From the NCBI RefSeq assembly GCF_002023715.1, contig NZ_MAHX01000016.1, positions 434,001-498,000 on the forward strand: a stretch of 64,000 nucleotides of DNA, in the 5' to 3' direction. Both the position numbers and the translations under genes were made by a program. A model generated the notes under the pieces. It searched no databases. It saw nothing but the letters and a program-made list of their open reading frames with translations, and was not told where the DNA came from. Of the stretch, positions 25,858 to 34,762 are shown one piece after another. The stretch is from Elizabethkingia occulta (GTDB lineage Bacteria > Bacteroidota > Bacteroidia > Flavobacteriales > Weeksellaceae). The number at the start of each line of letters is the position of its first letter. The first letter of the stretch is position 1.

Positions 25858-25885
25858 CATTGATAGCCATGACAAGTTTTGATAT
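25638..25885 (-). repeat. Decayed copy 2 of the ROK gene 5' end, carrying four DnaA boxes
   Basis: The - strand of this stretch matches the kinase twice. Near 25885 it reads ATATCAAAACTTGTCATGGC, resembling the start codon region of the kinase (MSKPVIAI becomes ISKLVMAI, with ATG changed to ATA). Around 25638-25751 it aligns to residues 48-88 with the same box spacing as the gene. Stop codons interrupt the frame between them. The first 65 bases are close to copy 1 (shared CATGCTTATCCACA and TGTTTGGTGAATAAA), while the middle has diverged. The DnaA boxes are perfect. Confidence 0.72.
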
Positions 25886-25934
25886 TATTTCTGGCTGTAT
25901 GTAATGTTTTAAAATACTATCCGGAATATTTAAT

Positions 25935-28900
25935 TTATGGAATTGCCTTTATTTCAATTACATCCATGCTATTTAGACTAACTAAATCGTTTATGGATAT
26001 TTCCTTTCCAGTTTTGTTATAAATGAGCTTAGAAGGTTTTAGTCTTTCCCATGTAAATGTGGTTGTCTGCTCTTTTTCATCAGGATTATAAAGCCTTATC
26101 ATAAAGCTTTGATCGTCCTGAGGTGTTATACTTGTTACCACAATTTTATCATTTTTCATGTTGAAAAGACTTCCTTTGATAGCTGCTTTTTCGTTTACAG
26201 GAATAGCGATAAGAGGTTGTGTAAATGCAGCTGCATACTTTTCATTCTCCACAGAATTAAAAGTATCGTGAGGACGGAGTGCGTAGCGGTAATGTACAGG
26301 GCCTTCCTGATCTGCTTTGTAGTTGGTATGCCAGTAATTGTTCATCGCATAGCTAAACCAGTTAGTAGTTCCGGGAGTGCCTTTATCTTTCCATTTCTTA
26401 TGACTATTATCAATAAGCATTCTTTCATCTATCATTTCTGCAGCTTCCGTTAATGGTGTTTCTATCATCATCCACTGAATTCCTTTCTGCCCGGAAGAAG
26501 CATCTACCCAGCGGCGGCTATACCAGTAATCCATATTAGATCCTGGGAGTTGATCGGTAAGGTATTTCATAATACCATAACCGGCATCAGCAGTAATATT
26601 TTTGAAACCGGAATTGAACGGAAAACCGAAATGTACGGACTCCTTAGTTCGAACTGGTTTTTTGTCTACAATATTCTCCAATAATGCCTCATCACTGTCT
26701 TTATATAGGGTGATGATTCTTTCCAGTTTGTTGGCTCCGGGAGCATCTGCTGTTAATAGGATTTTTACTGTTACAGGTCCATTCTCCAATATTTTTGTCT
26801 GCACTTCAGTGTTTGACTTAGCTTCATTGGGATCTGATCCCGGTACATACCAATAGCTGTTCAGTCCCTGATTGTTGAAACTTCCTGCATAATTAGTTGT
26901 GCCATTATCTGTAAAATTGGTAATACTTCCCGTGTTATTATCCCAGGTCAGTGTAATTTTTCCGTTTGATACACTATTGTTGGTGACTACAAAGGGTGTG
27001 GCTCCTAATGTTTTATTTTTAATAATAGTATAGACTGCTGAGCCTAACGCCGGAATATTCTTTGCCATAAATACCATTGTACCATTTTCCAGCTTTTGTA
27101 ATGGCATTTTGTTGCCTGCTGCATCCTGGACACTATTGCCTTCTGCAGTTGCAGGAATAGTTACAACTCCGCTGCGTGACCAGGAAGAGGTATTGAAAAC
27201 CTCAATCTTTTTAGACCCCGGATTAGTCAGAGGTTGCAACAGGTCTTTTTCCAATTGGTTGGCAATAGAATTTCCTTCAAGTGAAAATTGTCTTTTTACC
27301 TTCCATTGATCGGTTACAAATGGCAGGTCAGGAGCTGTGATACTATTGAAGGCTCCCCATGTGTGTTCATGAAAAAGAATTACATTCCGCCATGCATCAT
27401 AAAAACTCTGACTGTTATACAGGCGGGGATTTAGCATAGAATAAAGAGTAGTTAGCTGCTGTAGTTTCAGGCCGCTGTTTCTGTTTATTCCTTCTTCTTT
27501 AGCTGTAGACATCGCACCATCTTCCCAGTGCGGGCTTATATCTCCTTTTACTACAGGAAGGTGGTCTCCATATTTTTTCTCAAATACCTCAAACATATTC
27601 TCATTAGTGCTCAGTACAATTTTTGGAGAAGTATATTTTTTATTCCATTCATCTACAAACTTTGATATTGAGGGATCAATAGGTCCGTTGTCCGATACAA
27701 TATTGTAACGCCATTGTACAATGTCGTATGGATAATTAGTTCGGGTAAGATCATCAAGGTATTCTGCAATTTTTCTTTGACCAGTCTCGAATACCGCTCC
27801 GGGATGAATACCATGCCATGATGAATAGCCTCTTCCGGCTGTCCAGAATAATATTTTTTCTTTTCCGGATGGAGACTGCCACCATACAGGTTTGTCTCCC
27901 CAGTTTTTAACAAAATTTCCGACACGGTCACCCAGGTAAGGATTTGTTTTTCCTAAATAATTGGGACCACTGGAAAAATATTTTACTCCGGAAGTGGTTA
28001 GTGCAGGAACAAGTGACCATGCAAAACCAGGAACATCAGACATCATAGCACTGTTGATCTTAAGACCATATTCTTTCTCCAGCTTCTGCGCATATTCAGT
28101 GTAGTGGAATAGTTCTTCCGGCTGGCTAAGTCCTGTCAGTATATTACCATACATAGCAGAAAGTCCGATTCCTCCTTCTTTTACAGCTTTTACAAAAGCC
28201 TTTTTATCTTCGGGTGTAGCCTTTTGTATAAAATTCTCTACATCCCAAAGCGCTTCTACATTCCATTTAAAACGAGCTTCTTCAGGAAGATTTCGGGTTT
28301 CATCAATCATCTTCAATGCATCATAAATATTTTTAGTATGAATCTTTTCCACTTCTGCCTGTAAATGGGAATATCCTACATCAGTGTGAGAATGGTGAAT
28401 GAAGTATAAAGTACGTGGAACAATAGTGCCTGCCTGTATAGTTTTGCGCAGAAGCTCTTTTTTTCCTGAGGTTACAGTTAGCTGTACATTGCCTCCGGCT
28501 TGTGGAAGTGTTACAGGAATGTCAAATGTTTTAATGCCATCTGGCATTGTAAAAGTAAAACTGTCTTTGTTGTCTATCTTTGCAGTGATCTTCTCTTCCG
28601 ACCCGAAATGCAGTGTTGTAAGAGTAATCAGTCTTTTGCCATCTTTCAGTATGAAAGGAGTTGCATTGGCATCCATTTTTTCCTGAAAAGTAAATTTATA
28701 AGTCATAAACCAGTCTCTGCTGTTTTGTGCCTGCCCTACCAATTTTAATCGGAGAGGCTTACCGGGTGTTACTTTATTTACAGGAACCCTTAGATAGGCA
28801 ATACCGTATGAGTCTTTCAGTCCGTCCATTTTGGTTTGATTAAAAACAAAAGCAGTACTATCGGCAGCTTTGGAAATCCATGTAGGATGCTGGTTGGCAG

Positions 28901-29273
28901 GGTAGGTGCTAAGGGTTAGTGCCTTTTGATCGTTTATATACAAATCAAAATTACGGATACCTCCACTACTGCCTGAAGAATGTGATACCAGCCAATTGAA
29001 ATATACATATGGGCCGGAATTTTTTTGAGGGACTTTAGCTGTCTCCCATTCTATTGTCTTGACCCCATCGGTTGTTCTGGTGAGTAATGCACGGGTTGCG
29101 TGATCCGGAAATGCAGAAAAATAATCAATATTCTCACCGCTTATTTCATTTTCATATCCGTTTATAGCATTTATATTGCCAAAATACGGAACCTTTTTTT
29201 GGGCATAAATAAAATTGCCTGCCATACAGAAGGACATTAGCAAAAGAAAATACCTGTAATACATGAGCTTCAT
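25935..29273 (-). CDS. Secreted glycoside hydrolase family 38 alpha-mannosidase
   Basis: The 1112-residue protein has a signal peptide ending at IYAQ (residue 25). The first 285 residues are beta-rich and are probably a carbohydrate-binding or accessory domain. The GH38 catalytic region starts at HHSHTDVGY (293-301, with zinc-binding His and Asp). It has a probable nucleophile at Asp413 in MSDVPGFAW, then the three-helix bundle with EDGAMSTAKEEGINRN near residue 590. The C-terminal half is the GH38 beta-sandwich domain. The enzyme removes alpha-linked mannose from glycans such as N-glycans, in the periplasm or outside. It heads the mannose block under the GntR regulator, although the 629-base DnaA-box region lies between it and the ROK kinase. 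Confidence 0.92.
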   Translation of the reverse strand: MKLMYYRYFLLLMSFCMAGNFIYAQKKVPYFGNINAINGYENEISGENIDYFSAFPDHATRALLTRTTDGVKTIEWETAKVPQKNSGPYVYFNWLVSHSSGSSGGIRNFDLYINDQKALTLSTYPANQHPTWISKAADSTAFVFNQTKMDGLKDSYGIAYLRVPVNKVTPGKPLRLKLVGQAQNSRDWFMTYKFTFQEKMDANATPFILKDGKRLITLTTLHFGSEEKITAKIDNKDSFTFTMPDGIKTFDIPVTLPQAGGNVQLTVTSGKKELLRKTIQAGTIVPRTLYFIHHSHTDVGYSHLQAEVEKIHTKNIYDALKMIDETRNLPEEARFKWNVEALWDVENFIQKATPEDKKAFVKAVKEGGIGLSAMYGNILTGLSQPEELFHYTEYAQKLEKEYGLKINSAMMSDVPGFAWSLVPALTTSGVKYFSSGPNYLGKTNPYLGDRVGNFVKNWGDKPVWWQSPSGKEKILFWTAGRGYSSWHGIHPGAVFETGQRKIAEYLDDLTRTNYPYDIVQWRYNIVSDNGPIDPSISKFVDEWNKKYTSPKIVLSTNENMFEVFEKKYGDHLPVVKGDISPHWEDGAMSTAKEEGINRNSGLKLQQLTTLYSMLNPRLYNSQSFYDAWRNVILFHEHTWGAFNSITAPDLPFVTDQWKVKRQFSLEGNSIANQLEKDLLQPLTNPGSKKIEVFNTSSWSRSGVVTIPATAEGNSVQDAAGNKMPLQKLENGTMVFMAKNIPALGSAVYTIIKNKTLGATPFVVTNNSVSNGKITLTWDNNTGSITNFTDNGTTNYAGSFNNQGLNSYWYVPGSDPNEAKSNTEVQTKILENGPVTVKILLTADAPGANKLERIITLYKDSDEALLENIVDKKPVRTKESVHFGFPFNSGFKNITADAGYGIMKYLTDQLPGSNMDYWYSRRWVDASSGQKGIQWMMIETPLTEAAEMIDERMLIDNSHKKWKDKGTPGTTNWFSYAMNNYWHTNYKADQEGPVHYRYALRPHDTFNSVENEKYAAAFTQPLIAIPVNEKAAIKGSLFNMKNDKIVVTSITPQDDQSFMIRLYNPDEKEQTTTFTWERLKPSKLIYNKTGKEISINDLVSLNSMDVIEIKAIP

Positions 29274-29293
29274 TTTTTATGGTTATATGTTAG

Positions 29294-29307
29294 AATGTTT
29301 GAACATA
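29294..29307. promoter_or_regulatory. Candidate GntR operator upstream of the alpha-mannosidase
   Basis: The sequence AATGTTTGAACATA has arms ATGT and ACAT around four bases. The same ATGT-N4-ACATA pattern recurs at the start of the GntR gene (30082-30095). It lies 21 bases upstream of the mannosidase start codon. The assignment rests on the shared pattern and its position. Confidence 0.4.
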
Positions 29308-29328
29308 TTAAAAGCAAAAAAAATAAAA

Positions 29329-30090
29329 TCAACTTTCCGTAGACTTATTTATATCTATGGTATAGGTGAATTTGTCGGAACGGTAGTAGCCTACATTATA
29401 TTCTACAGGCTTTCCGTTTATATCATAAACAAAACGTTCTCTTTTTAATAAAGGAAAAGTAGCAGGAACCTTTAACTTTTTCCCTATTACAGCACCTGCA
29501 TGACAGGCACTTATGTTTTCGCGTGAGCGGTCTACTATAACTCCGAAATGATCCTGAAGCATGCTGTATAATGGCATATCGAAATCATCATTTTTATTAA
29601 TTCCGATTCTTGGATGAAAATAACTTTCGAAGTAAACAATAGGATCTCCCGAGTTTTCTCCTTTTAGTTTGGAGAGTTTGAATATTTTTTTATCTGGTGT
29701 AATGCTGAAGAAATTGCAGATTTCTTCATTTGGCTGTATTTCCTCAGTCTTTAATAACTGATTGATAACATTGATTCCCTTCTCCTGCATTTCTCTCGTA
29801 AAACTATACCAATGGTCTAGTCCGGTTACCAGACTTTTCTTTTCCGCAACACGGGTTCCTACACCTTTTTTACGTATAATAAGGCCTTCGTGCTCCAGTT
29901 TGTTTGTTGCCTGGCGGATGGTGTTCCGGGATACTCCCCAAATGTTAGCTAAATCTACTTCTTTTGGTAGCAAAGCTCCTTTTTTATAAACTTCCATTTT
30001 GATTAGTTTACGAAAAAGTTCTTCTACCTGTACATGTAGAGGCAGTTTGCTGTTATGATCAATTGTAAAGTTTTTAGCTAGTATGTTCAT
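29329..30090 (-). CDS. GntR/HutC-family transcriptional regulator
   Basis: The 253-residue protein has an N-terminal winged helix-turn-helix (about residues 12-80: LANIWGVSRNTIRQATNKLE, then GLIIRKKGVGTRV). A C-terminal UTRA ligand-binding domain follows (about 100-245, ending in VEYNVGYYRSDKFTY). HutC-type GntR proteins sense a sugar phosphate or similar small molecule and usually repress nearby catabolic genes. It lies 55 bases upstream of the alpha-mannosidase on the same strand. A palindrome centred on its own start codon may allow autoregulation. Confidence 0.92.
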   Translation of the reverse strand: MNILAKNFTIDHNSKLPLHVQVEELFRKLIKMEVYKKGALLPKEVDLANIWGVSRNTIRQATNKLEHEGLIIRKKGVGTRVAEKKSLVTGLDHWYSFTREMQEKGINVINQLLKTEEIQPNEEICNFFSITPDKKIFKLSKLKGENSGDPIVYFESYFHPRIGINKNDDFDMPLYSMLQDHFGVIVDRSRENISACHAGAVIGKKLKVPATFPLLKRERFVYDINGKPVEYNVGYYRSDKFTYTIDINKSTES

Positions 30091-30095
30091 ACATA
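30082..30095. promoter_or_regulatory. Candidate GntR operator over its own start codon
   Basis: TATGTTCATACATA has perfect arms TATGT and ACATA, and its centre is the start codon of the GntR gene. It matches the pattern before the alpha-mannosidase. Binding here would block initiation and suggests autorepression. Confidence 0.4.
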
Positions 30096-30210
30096 TGAGA
30101 AAGTACGAAGATAGAAAATATTTTTTAAGTTATGAAAATTTTTTATAAAACTCAAATATGAATAAATGCTAAGCTAAATACAAAACCAATATTCTAGGGA
30201 TATAGCTATA

Positions 30211-30240
30211 AAAAAAGCTCTCAACATTTGTTGAGAGCTT
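30211..30240 (-). terminator. Intrinsic terminator after tRNA-Glu
   Basis: On the - strand AGCTCTCAAC and GTTGAGAGCT form a ten-base stem with a four-base loop and a run of T's after it. It directly follows the encoded CCA end of the tRNA gene, giving a defined 3' end. Confidence 0.88.
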
Positions 30241-30315
30241 TGGTAGCCCGTAGGGGAATCGAACCCCTCTTACCAGAATGAAAATCTGAGGTCCTAACCG
30301 ATAGACGAACGGGCC
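30241..30315 (-). tRNA. tRNA-Glu (UUC), CCA encoded
   Basis: The - strand folds as a standard tRNA. The acceptor arms GGCCCGT and ACGGGCT pair with a G-U at the first position. The anticodon stem TCAGA/TCTGG encloses loop TTTTCAT with anticodon TTC, and the T-arm is GGGGTTCGATTCCCC. CCA is encoded at 30243-30241. It is one of two tRNA-Glu genes flanking rpsT. Confidence 0.97.
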
Positions 30316-30327
30316 TTAAATTTTATA

Positions 30328-30582
30328 TTAAGCTAACTTATTAACGTGCTTAGTTAGTTTACTTTTCAAGTTAGCAGCCTTATTCTTGTGAATAATGTTC
30401 TTTTTAACTAACTTGTCTAGTAAAGAGATTACTTTTGGCAATTGCTCAGTAGCAGAAGCCTTTTCAGTCTCACTTCTTAACACTTTAACTGCTGTTCTAG
30501 CTGTCTTGTGATAATATCTGTTTCTTAATCTCCTAACGTTGTTTTGTCTAATTCTTTTAAGAGCTGATTTATGATTTGCCAT
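30328..30582 (-). CDS. rpsT: 30S ribosomal protein S20
   Basis: The 84-residue, lysine/arginine-rich protein starts [14 protein letters not shown], the hallmark of S20, and keeps the helical hairpin [20 protein letters not shown]. It binds 16S rRNA early in small-subunit assembly. A strong promoter lies just upstream (30601-30631). The gene sits between two tRNA-Glu genes on the same strand, so all three may share transcripts. Confidence 0.98.
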   Translation of the reverse strand: MANHKSALKRIRQNNVRRLRNRYYHKTARTAVKVLRSETEKASATEQLPKVISLLDKLVKKNIIHKNKAANLKSKLTKHVNKLA

Positions 30583-30600
30583 AACTTTTTAAAACTTTTG

Positions 30601-30631
30601 CAAAGATATAAAAATCTTTTTAATTACCAAA
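30601..30631 (-). promoter_or_regulatory. rpsT promoter (TTTG-N19-TATCTTTG)
   Basis: On the - strand TTTG (30631-30628) is followed after 19 bases by TATCTTTG (30608-30601), a full match to the Bacteroidota promoter consensus. The predicted RNA start is near 30594, about a dozen bases before the rpsT start codon. Confidence 0.75.
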
Positions 30632-30652
30632 ATAATTTTTACAAAAAACTTG

Positions 30653-30724
30653 TAGCCTATAGGGGAATCGAACCCCTGTTGCAAGAATGAAAATCTTGAG
30701 TCCTAACCACTAGACGAATAGGCC
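30653..30724 (-). tRNA. tRNA-Glu (UUC), no encoded CCA
   Basis: The - strand begins GGCCTATTCGTCTAGTGG and folds into a tRNA with anticodon stem CAAGA/TCTTG, loop TTTTCAT (anticodon TTC) and T-arm GGGGTTCGATTCCCC. The acceptor arms GGCCTAT and ATAGGCT pair. The bases after the discriminator are CAAG, so CCA must be added by nucleotidyltransferase, unlike its neighbour. Confidence 0.96.
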
Positions 30725-30785
30725 ATTTGATTTTTGTGAGTGCAAATATAGAACGTTTTTTTGATACTGCAAAATAATTTTTCAA

Positions 30786-32084
30786 TTATTCTGTAACTTT
30801 TTCAATAATTGTGTTCTTAATGCCTTTTTCTTCTAGTGTTTTTTGGAGCTTAATAGCCGCCTCTAAGGTGTTTACCTTGCCAAAAGTATAGTAGAATATA
30901 CCATCTCTTTTGTCACGTTTAATGTCTTTAAGGGTCTGAAGTATATAGGAAGAACTATTGAGTTTCTCTTTAGAAACAGCAACCTCTATTGTGTAATAGC
31001 CTTTTGCAATAACTGCATTGGGTACAAAACCAATAGCAACAGCGTTTATAAAGCCAGCGTCTTTAGCTGTTTTTATATTTCCGTCTTTTACAGATGCCAG
31101 ATTTGTAGTGGCGTAATAGTATTTGTAAAATACACCTTCCTTTACCGGGAGTATATAGTTAAGTCCTCTCAGGGCAGGATCATTTTCATTATACCTGTTC
31201 TGGGTTGTCATTAAGAGTATTCTGAAGTCATTCTTCAGAGGTGTCTCTACTTTTACAGGTTTAGCTTCTTCTACGCTTACAGAGCCTCTGTTTCGCTCAA
31301 CGGCTTTTTTGTAATTAATAATAGCCTCATAAATAGATTCTGCTATTTCCTGCTGTCCTTTTTCAGAGATCAAATACTGTGCTTCCTCGTAATTGTTGAC
31401 AAAACCTGTTTCTACGAGAATGGAAGGCATTGCATTAAGTCGTAAAACGTGCAAGTTGGCTTGCTTTACTCCACGGGAAAGCCTTTTATCTTTTTTTTCA
31501 AAATTTTCTTCCACCATACTACCGATAAGCAAGCTGCTCTCCAAATATTTGCTTTGCTGGAGTTTCAGGGCAATAAGTGATTCCGGAGAATTTGGATCGT
31601 ATGAGGCAAAGTTTTGACGGTCTTCTTTGTCCAGATAGATTACCGAGTTTTCTCGCTTAGCAACCTCCAGGTTCGTGCTGTTCTGATTGGGTCCCTGTAT
31701 ATAAGTTTCAGTACCATATGCGGAACCGTTATTGGTTCCTGTTGCATTACAGTGGATGGAAACAAATAAGTCGGCTTTACTTCTGTTGGCTAGATTCGTT
31801 CTTTCTGTTAGTGAAGGAAGGACATCCGACGTTCTGGTAAAAATAACCTTTATGTCTTTGTTCTTCTCGAGAAGCTTACCCAATTTTAGCCCGACGGCTA
31901 ATACGACATGATCCTCTCTTACTTCACCCAGATCAGAATAAGTTCTGGCGGAGCCATTCTTATTTCCGTGCCCGGGATCTATAACAAGTGTAAATTTTTT
32001 TTGAGCCGAAAGGCTGATAAAAAGGACGCCTGCAAGCAGGAATAAATATTTTTTAAGATTAAATAAGGGGTTATTCATCTTCAT
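30786..32084 (-). CDS. N-acetylmuramoyl-L-alanine amidase (Amidase_3) with SPOR-like C-terminus
   Basis: The 432-residue protein has a signal peptide ending near SLSAQ (residue 28). The zinc amidase domain follows, with VIDPGHGNKNGS (zinc histidine), VREDHVVLAVG (zinc glutamate), LFVSIHCNA (zinc histidine) and SILVETGFVNN (catalytic glutamate). It cleaves the bond between MurNAc and the stem peptide, usually during cell separation. The C-terminal 130 residues show two SPOR-like stretches (YTIEVAVSKEK and GIFYYTFGKVNTLEAAIKLQ) that could bind denuded septal glycan. It is divergent from lptD, with 45 bases between the starts. A second in-frame ATG lies two codons in. Confidence 0.92.
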   Translation of the reverse strand: MKMNNPLFNLKKYLFLLAGVLFISLSAQKKFTLVIDPGHGNKNGSARTYSDLGEVREDHVVLAVGLKLGKLLEKNKDIKVIFTRTSDVLPSLTERTNLANRSKADLFVSIHCNATGTNNGSAYGTETYIQGPNQNSTNLEVAKRENSVIYLDKEDRQNFASYDPNSPESLIALKLQQSKYLESSLLIGSMVEENFEKKDKRLSRGVKQANLHVLRLNAMPSILVETGFVNNYEEAQYLISEKGQQEIAESIYEAIINYKKAVERNRGSVSVEEAKPVKVETPLKNDFRILLMTTQNRYNENDPALRGLNYILPVKEGVFYKYYYATTNLASVKDGNIKTAKDAGFINAVAIGFVPNAVIAKGYYTIEVAVSKEKLNSSSYILQTLKDIKRDKRDGIFYYTFGKVNTLEAAIKLQKTLEEKGIKNTIIEKVTE

Positions 32085-32098
32085 TTTTTAAATTTTGC

Positions 32099-32106
32099 TA
32101 ATTTTG
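32099..32106 (+). promoter_or_regulatory. TAATTTTG -7 box of lptD
   Basis: TAATTTTG matches TAnnTTTG and lies 23 bases before the lptD start in the short divergent spacer. No TTTG is found at the right distance upstream, so the match is partial. Confidence 0.4.
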
Positions 32107-32129
32107 ACCCGAATAATTATAGAATAGAT

Positions 32130-34736
32130 TTGGGTTCAAACGGTTTCAAAAATACCTTACATATTTTAATTTTCCTAATTTTTAACAGTTTTTTAGCACA
32201 GAATACTAAGCAGGCTGTTAAGGGAAAAAAGGTTGTATCAGACACTATATCGGTGAAAACGGATAGTATAAAGTCAGATTCTCTGCTTAAAACAGAGAAG
32301 ATAGCTGACGTAGTAAAAACCAAAGCAGATAACAATAAAAGTGATGTCCCTAAAAAGATGACAATCCTGAATAAAAATGCTACAGTAGTGTATCAGGATA
32401 CTCAGATTGATGCTGATTATATATCTATAGACTGGGACAAAAATCAGATTTTTGCTAGAGGAAAACTTAATGATAAAGGAAAAATTGTTTCTCCGGTAAT
32501 TACTACACAGGGAGGAAAAAAATATGAAACCGAAAGTCTTAACTATAACTATAAGACCAATAAAGCAATAGCTTACAACACCCGGACTGAAGAGAGTGAG
32601 GGGGCTATTGTTGCCAGTAAGACTAAGAAAGCAAATGACTCTATATATTATCTGAGGCAAGGGAAATACACAACAGATGAATATTTCCTGAAGAAGAAGG
32701 ATTCAATGTCCGATTATTATTTGCTGGCGCCTAAAATAAAGATGATAAAAGGAAAGGAAAGTTCGCGGGTTATTACCGGTCCTATTCAGATGTATATTGA
32801 AAATGTACCGACACCTCTAGTGCTTCCGTTTGCAATCCTTCCGTTTTCCGAAAAGAGAAGTGCCGGAATCCTTATTCCCAGCTTTGGTGAAAGAGAAGAT
32901 GTTGGTTTCTTCCTTAACGGATTAGGTTATTATCAGCCAATAGGTGAGCATTTTGATCTTAAAATTCTTAGTGATATTTATACTAAAGGAAGCTGGAACT
33001 TGCGACCGGAAATAGGCTATAAGAAAAATTACCGTTATACCGGTAACTTTATAGCGGAATTCGGATCGCGTGTTGTGGGAATTAAAGGGCTTGACGGTTA
33101 TTCACAAAGTAGTACATACAGGATAGGATGGAGGCATTCTCAGGATACAAAAGCTAATCCGTATTTTAATTTTTCTGCATCAGTCGATATTGTAAGCACC
33201 AAGTTCTATAATAATACCCTTAATAATAATTATATTTTCCAGGGTAATGCACTTAATACACAACAGAGTTCTTCCATCTCCTTTACCAAAAGATTTCTAA
33301 ATCTCCCGGTTACGATAAACGGAACTGCATCTTACTCTCAAAACTTTGCAACAGGTTTGGTAGATCTTCGTTTGCCGCAATTAACGGTAAATGTTAACCA
33401 GTTTTATCTGTTTAAGCCAAAAACTGGAGTCAGGACCGGTCTGTTAGAGAATATTAATGTGAATACAAATCTATCATTTACTAACTACGTAAATGCTAAA
33501 CAGGATGAATTATTCACTAAGGCTATGTTTGATAAAATGCAGACAGGATTGCAGAATACGATAGGGTTAACTACCAATACACCATTATTCAAGTATTTTA
33601 CGTTTTCACTTAGTGCTAATGTGAATAACGTTATGACAACTAAAACATTGGACAGAAACTATAATCCTGTTACCGATAAGATTGATAATAATTATAAAAA
33701 GAATATATCAGGATTCAGCACGTTTACGACTTCGGCAAGTTTGCAAACTGTATTGTACGGGATGCTGAAATTTAATAAGAACTCTAAAGTTCAGGCGATA
33801 AGACACATGGTTACACCAAGTATCAGCTTTAATTATGCGCCGGACTTCAGTGCTCAGTCATGGGGATATTATAATGAATACTATGACAGAACAGGTATGC
33901 TTGTACCTTATTCTATTTTTGAAGGAGGTATTTATGGTTCTCCCGGAACAGGATTAACACAGTCTATTGGCTTTAATATTAATAATAGTCTGGAGATGAA
34001 AGTTAAGTCTAAAAAAGACTCTACAGGTGTTGAAAAAGTAAAGATTTTTGAAAACCTGAATGTCTCCGGAAACTATAACTTTGCTGCTCCAAAGTATAAA
34101 TGGTCAATGATTAATATCAACACGCAGTCTTCGTTCTTTAAGAATAAGCTGAATGTAAATATGTCTATGATGTTGGATCCTTATAAAACTGAATTTTTAC
34201 CAGGTATAGAGCAAGGAATAAGAACTGAAAAGTTTGGGGCGTTTAGCATTGCTAATTTCAATGCGCAACTATCATTACCTTTATCTGAAGCTATTTTAGG
34301 TGAAAGAAAAGATCCTGCAAAAGAATATAAAACTAAAGGGGAAATACGTTACGAAAATTATTATTTCGACGATAATTACTATGCAAGATTCAAGCAGCCA
34401 TGGACTTTAAATGTGAATGCACAATATAGCTATAATAAGGGCTTAACCCGTACCGGAACAAAAACTTTCTCAGTGGGATTGGACGGTAGTATAAAGCTTA
34501 CGCCTTATTGGAATATCAATGGTAGTACTTATTATGACGTTGTTACGGGGCAGCTGGCATATACCCGTATAGGTTTCTCCAGAGATCAGCGAAGCTTTAC
34601 AATTAACTTCAACTGGGTTCCTACCGGAGGGCCATATAAGGTTTATGACTTCTTTATCGGGATTAAAGCAAATATCCTGAGAGACGCAGTGAAGTATAAA
34701 TCAAGGAGTTTCCCTAATACGACAAGTTCGTTCTAA
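32130..34736 (+). CDS. lptD: LptD-like LPS-assembly outer-membrane protein
   Basis: The 868-residue protein starts at TTG. The signal peptide (HILIFLIFNSFLAQ) follows directly, and no ATG is available upstream in frame. A beta-jellyroll OstA-like region occupies about residues 80-220 (TVVYQDTQIDADYISIDWDK, IVSPVITTQGGKKYETESLNY), resembling the LptA/LptD N-domain. Next comes the segment LPFAILPFSEKRSAGILIPSFGE, a landmark of Bacteroidota LptD, then a barrel of about 600 residues. It would insert lipopolysaccharide into the outer leaflet together with LptE. The symbol is given on the basis of these landmarks. It is divergent from the cell-wall amidase. Confidence 0.87.
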   Translation: MGSNGFKNTLHILIFLIFNSFLAQNTKQAVKGKKVVSDTISVKTDSIKSDSLLKTEKIADVVKTKADNNKSDVPKKMTILNKNATVVYQDTQIDADYISIDWDKNQIFARGKLNDKGKIVSPVITTQGGKKYETESLNYNYKTNKAIAYNTRTEESEGAIVASKTKKANDSIYYLRQGKYTTDEYFLKKKDSMSDYYLLAPKIKMIKGKESSRVITGPIQMYIENVPTPLVLPFAILPFSEKRSAGILIPSFGEREDVGFFLNGLGYYQPIGEHFDLKILSDIYTKGSWNLRPEIGYKKNYRYTGNFIAEFGSRVVGIKGLDGYSQSSTYRIGWRHSQDTKANPYFNFSASVDIVSTKFYNNTLNNNYIFQGNALNTQQSSSISFTKRFLNLPVTINGTASYSQNFATGLVDLRLPQLTVNVNQFYLFKPKTGVRTGLLENINVNTNLSFTNYVNAKQDELFTKAMFDKMQTGLQNTIGLTTNTPLFKYFTFSLSANVNNVMTTKTLDRNYNPVTDKIDNNYKKNISGFSTFTTSASLQTVLYGMLKFNKNSKVQAIRHMVTPSISFNYAPDFSAQSWGYYNEYYDRTGMLVPYSIFEGGIYGSPGTGLTQSIGFNINNSLEMKVKSKKDSTGVEKVKIFENLNVSGNYNFAAPKYKWSMININTQSSFFKNKLNVNMSMMLDPYKTEFLPGIEQGIRTEKFGAFSIANFNAQLSLPLSEAILGERKDPAKEYKTKGEIRYENYYFDDNYYARFKQPWTLNVNAQYSYNKGLTRTGTKTFSVGLDGSIKLTPYWNINGSTYYDVVTGQLAYTRIGFSRDQRSFTINFNWVPTGGPYKVYDFFIGIKANILRDAVKYKSRSFPNTTSSF

Positions 34737-34762
34737 TTTTATATATTTGACGAAAATTAATC

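Noticed and set aside
28399-28748. Open frames antisense to the alpha-mannosidase
   Set aside because: They are frame shadows of the large GH38 gene, rich in rare-looking stretches and without start signals.
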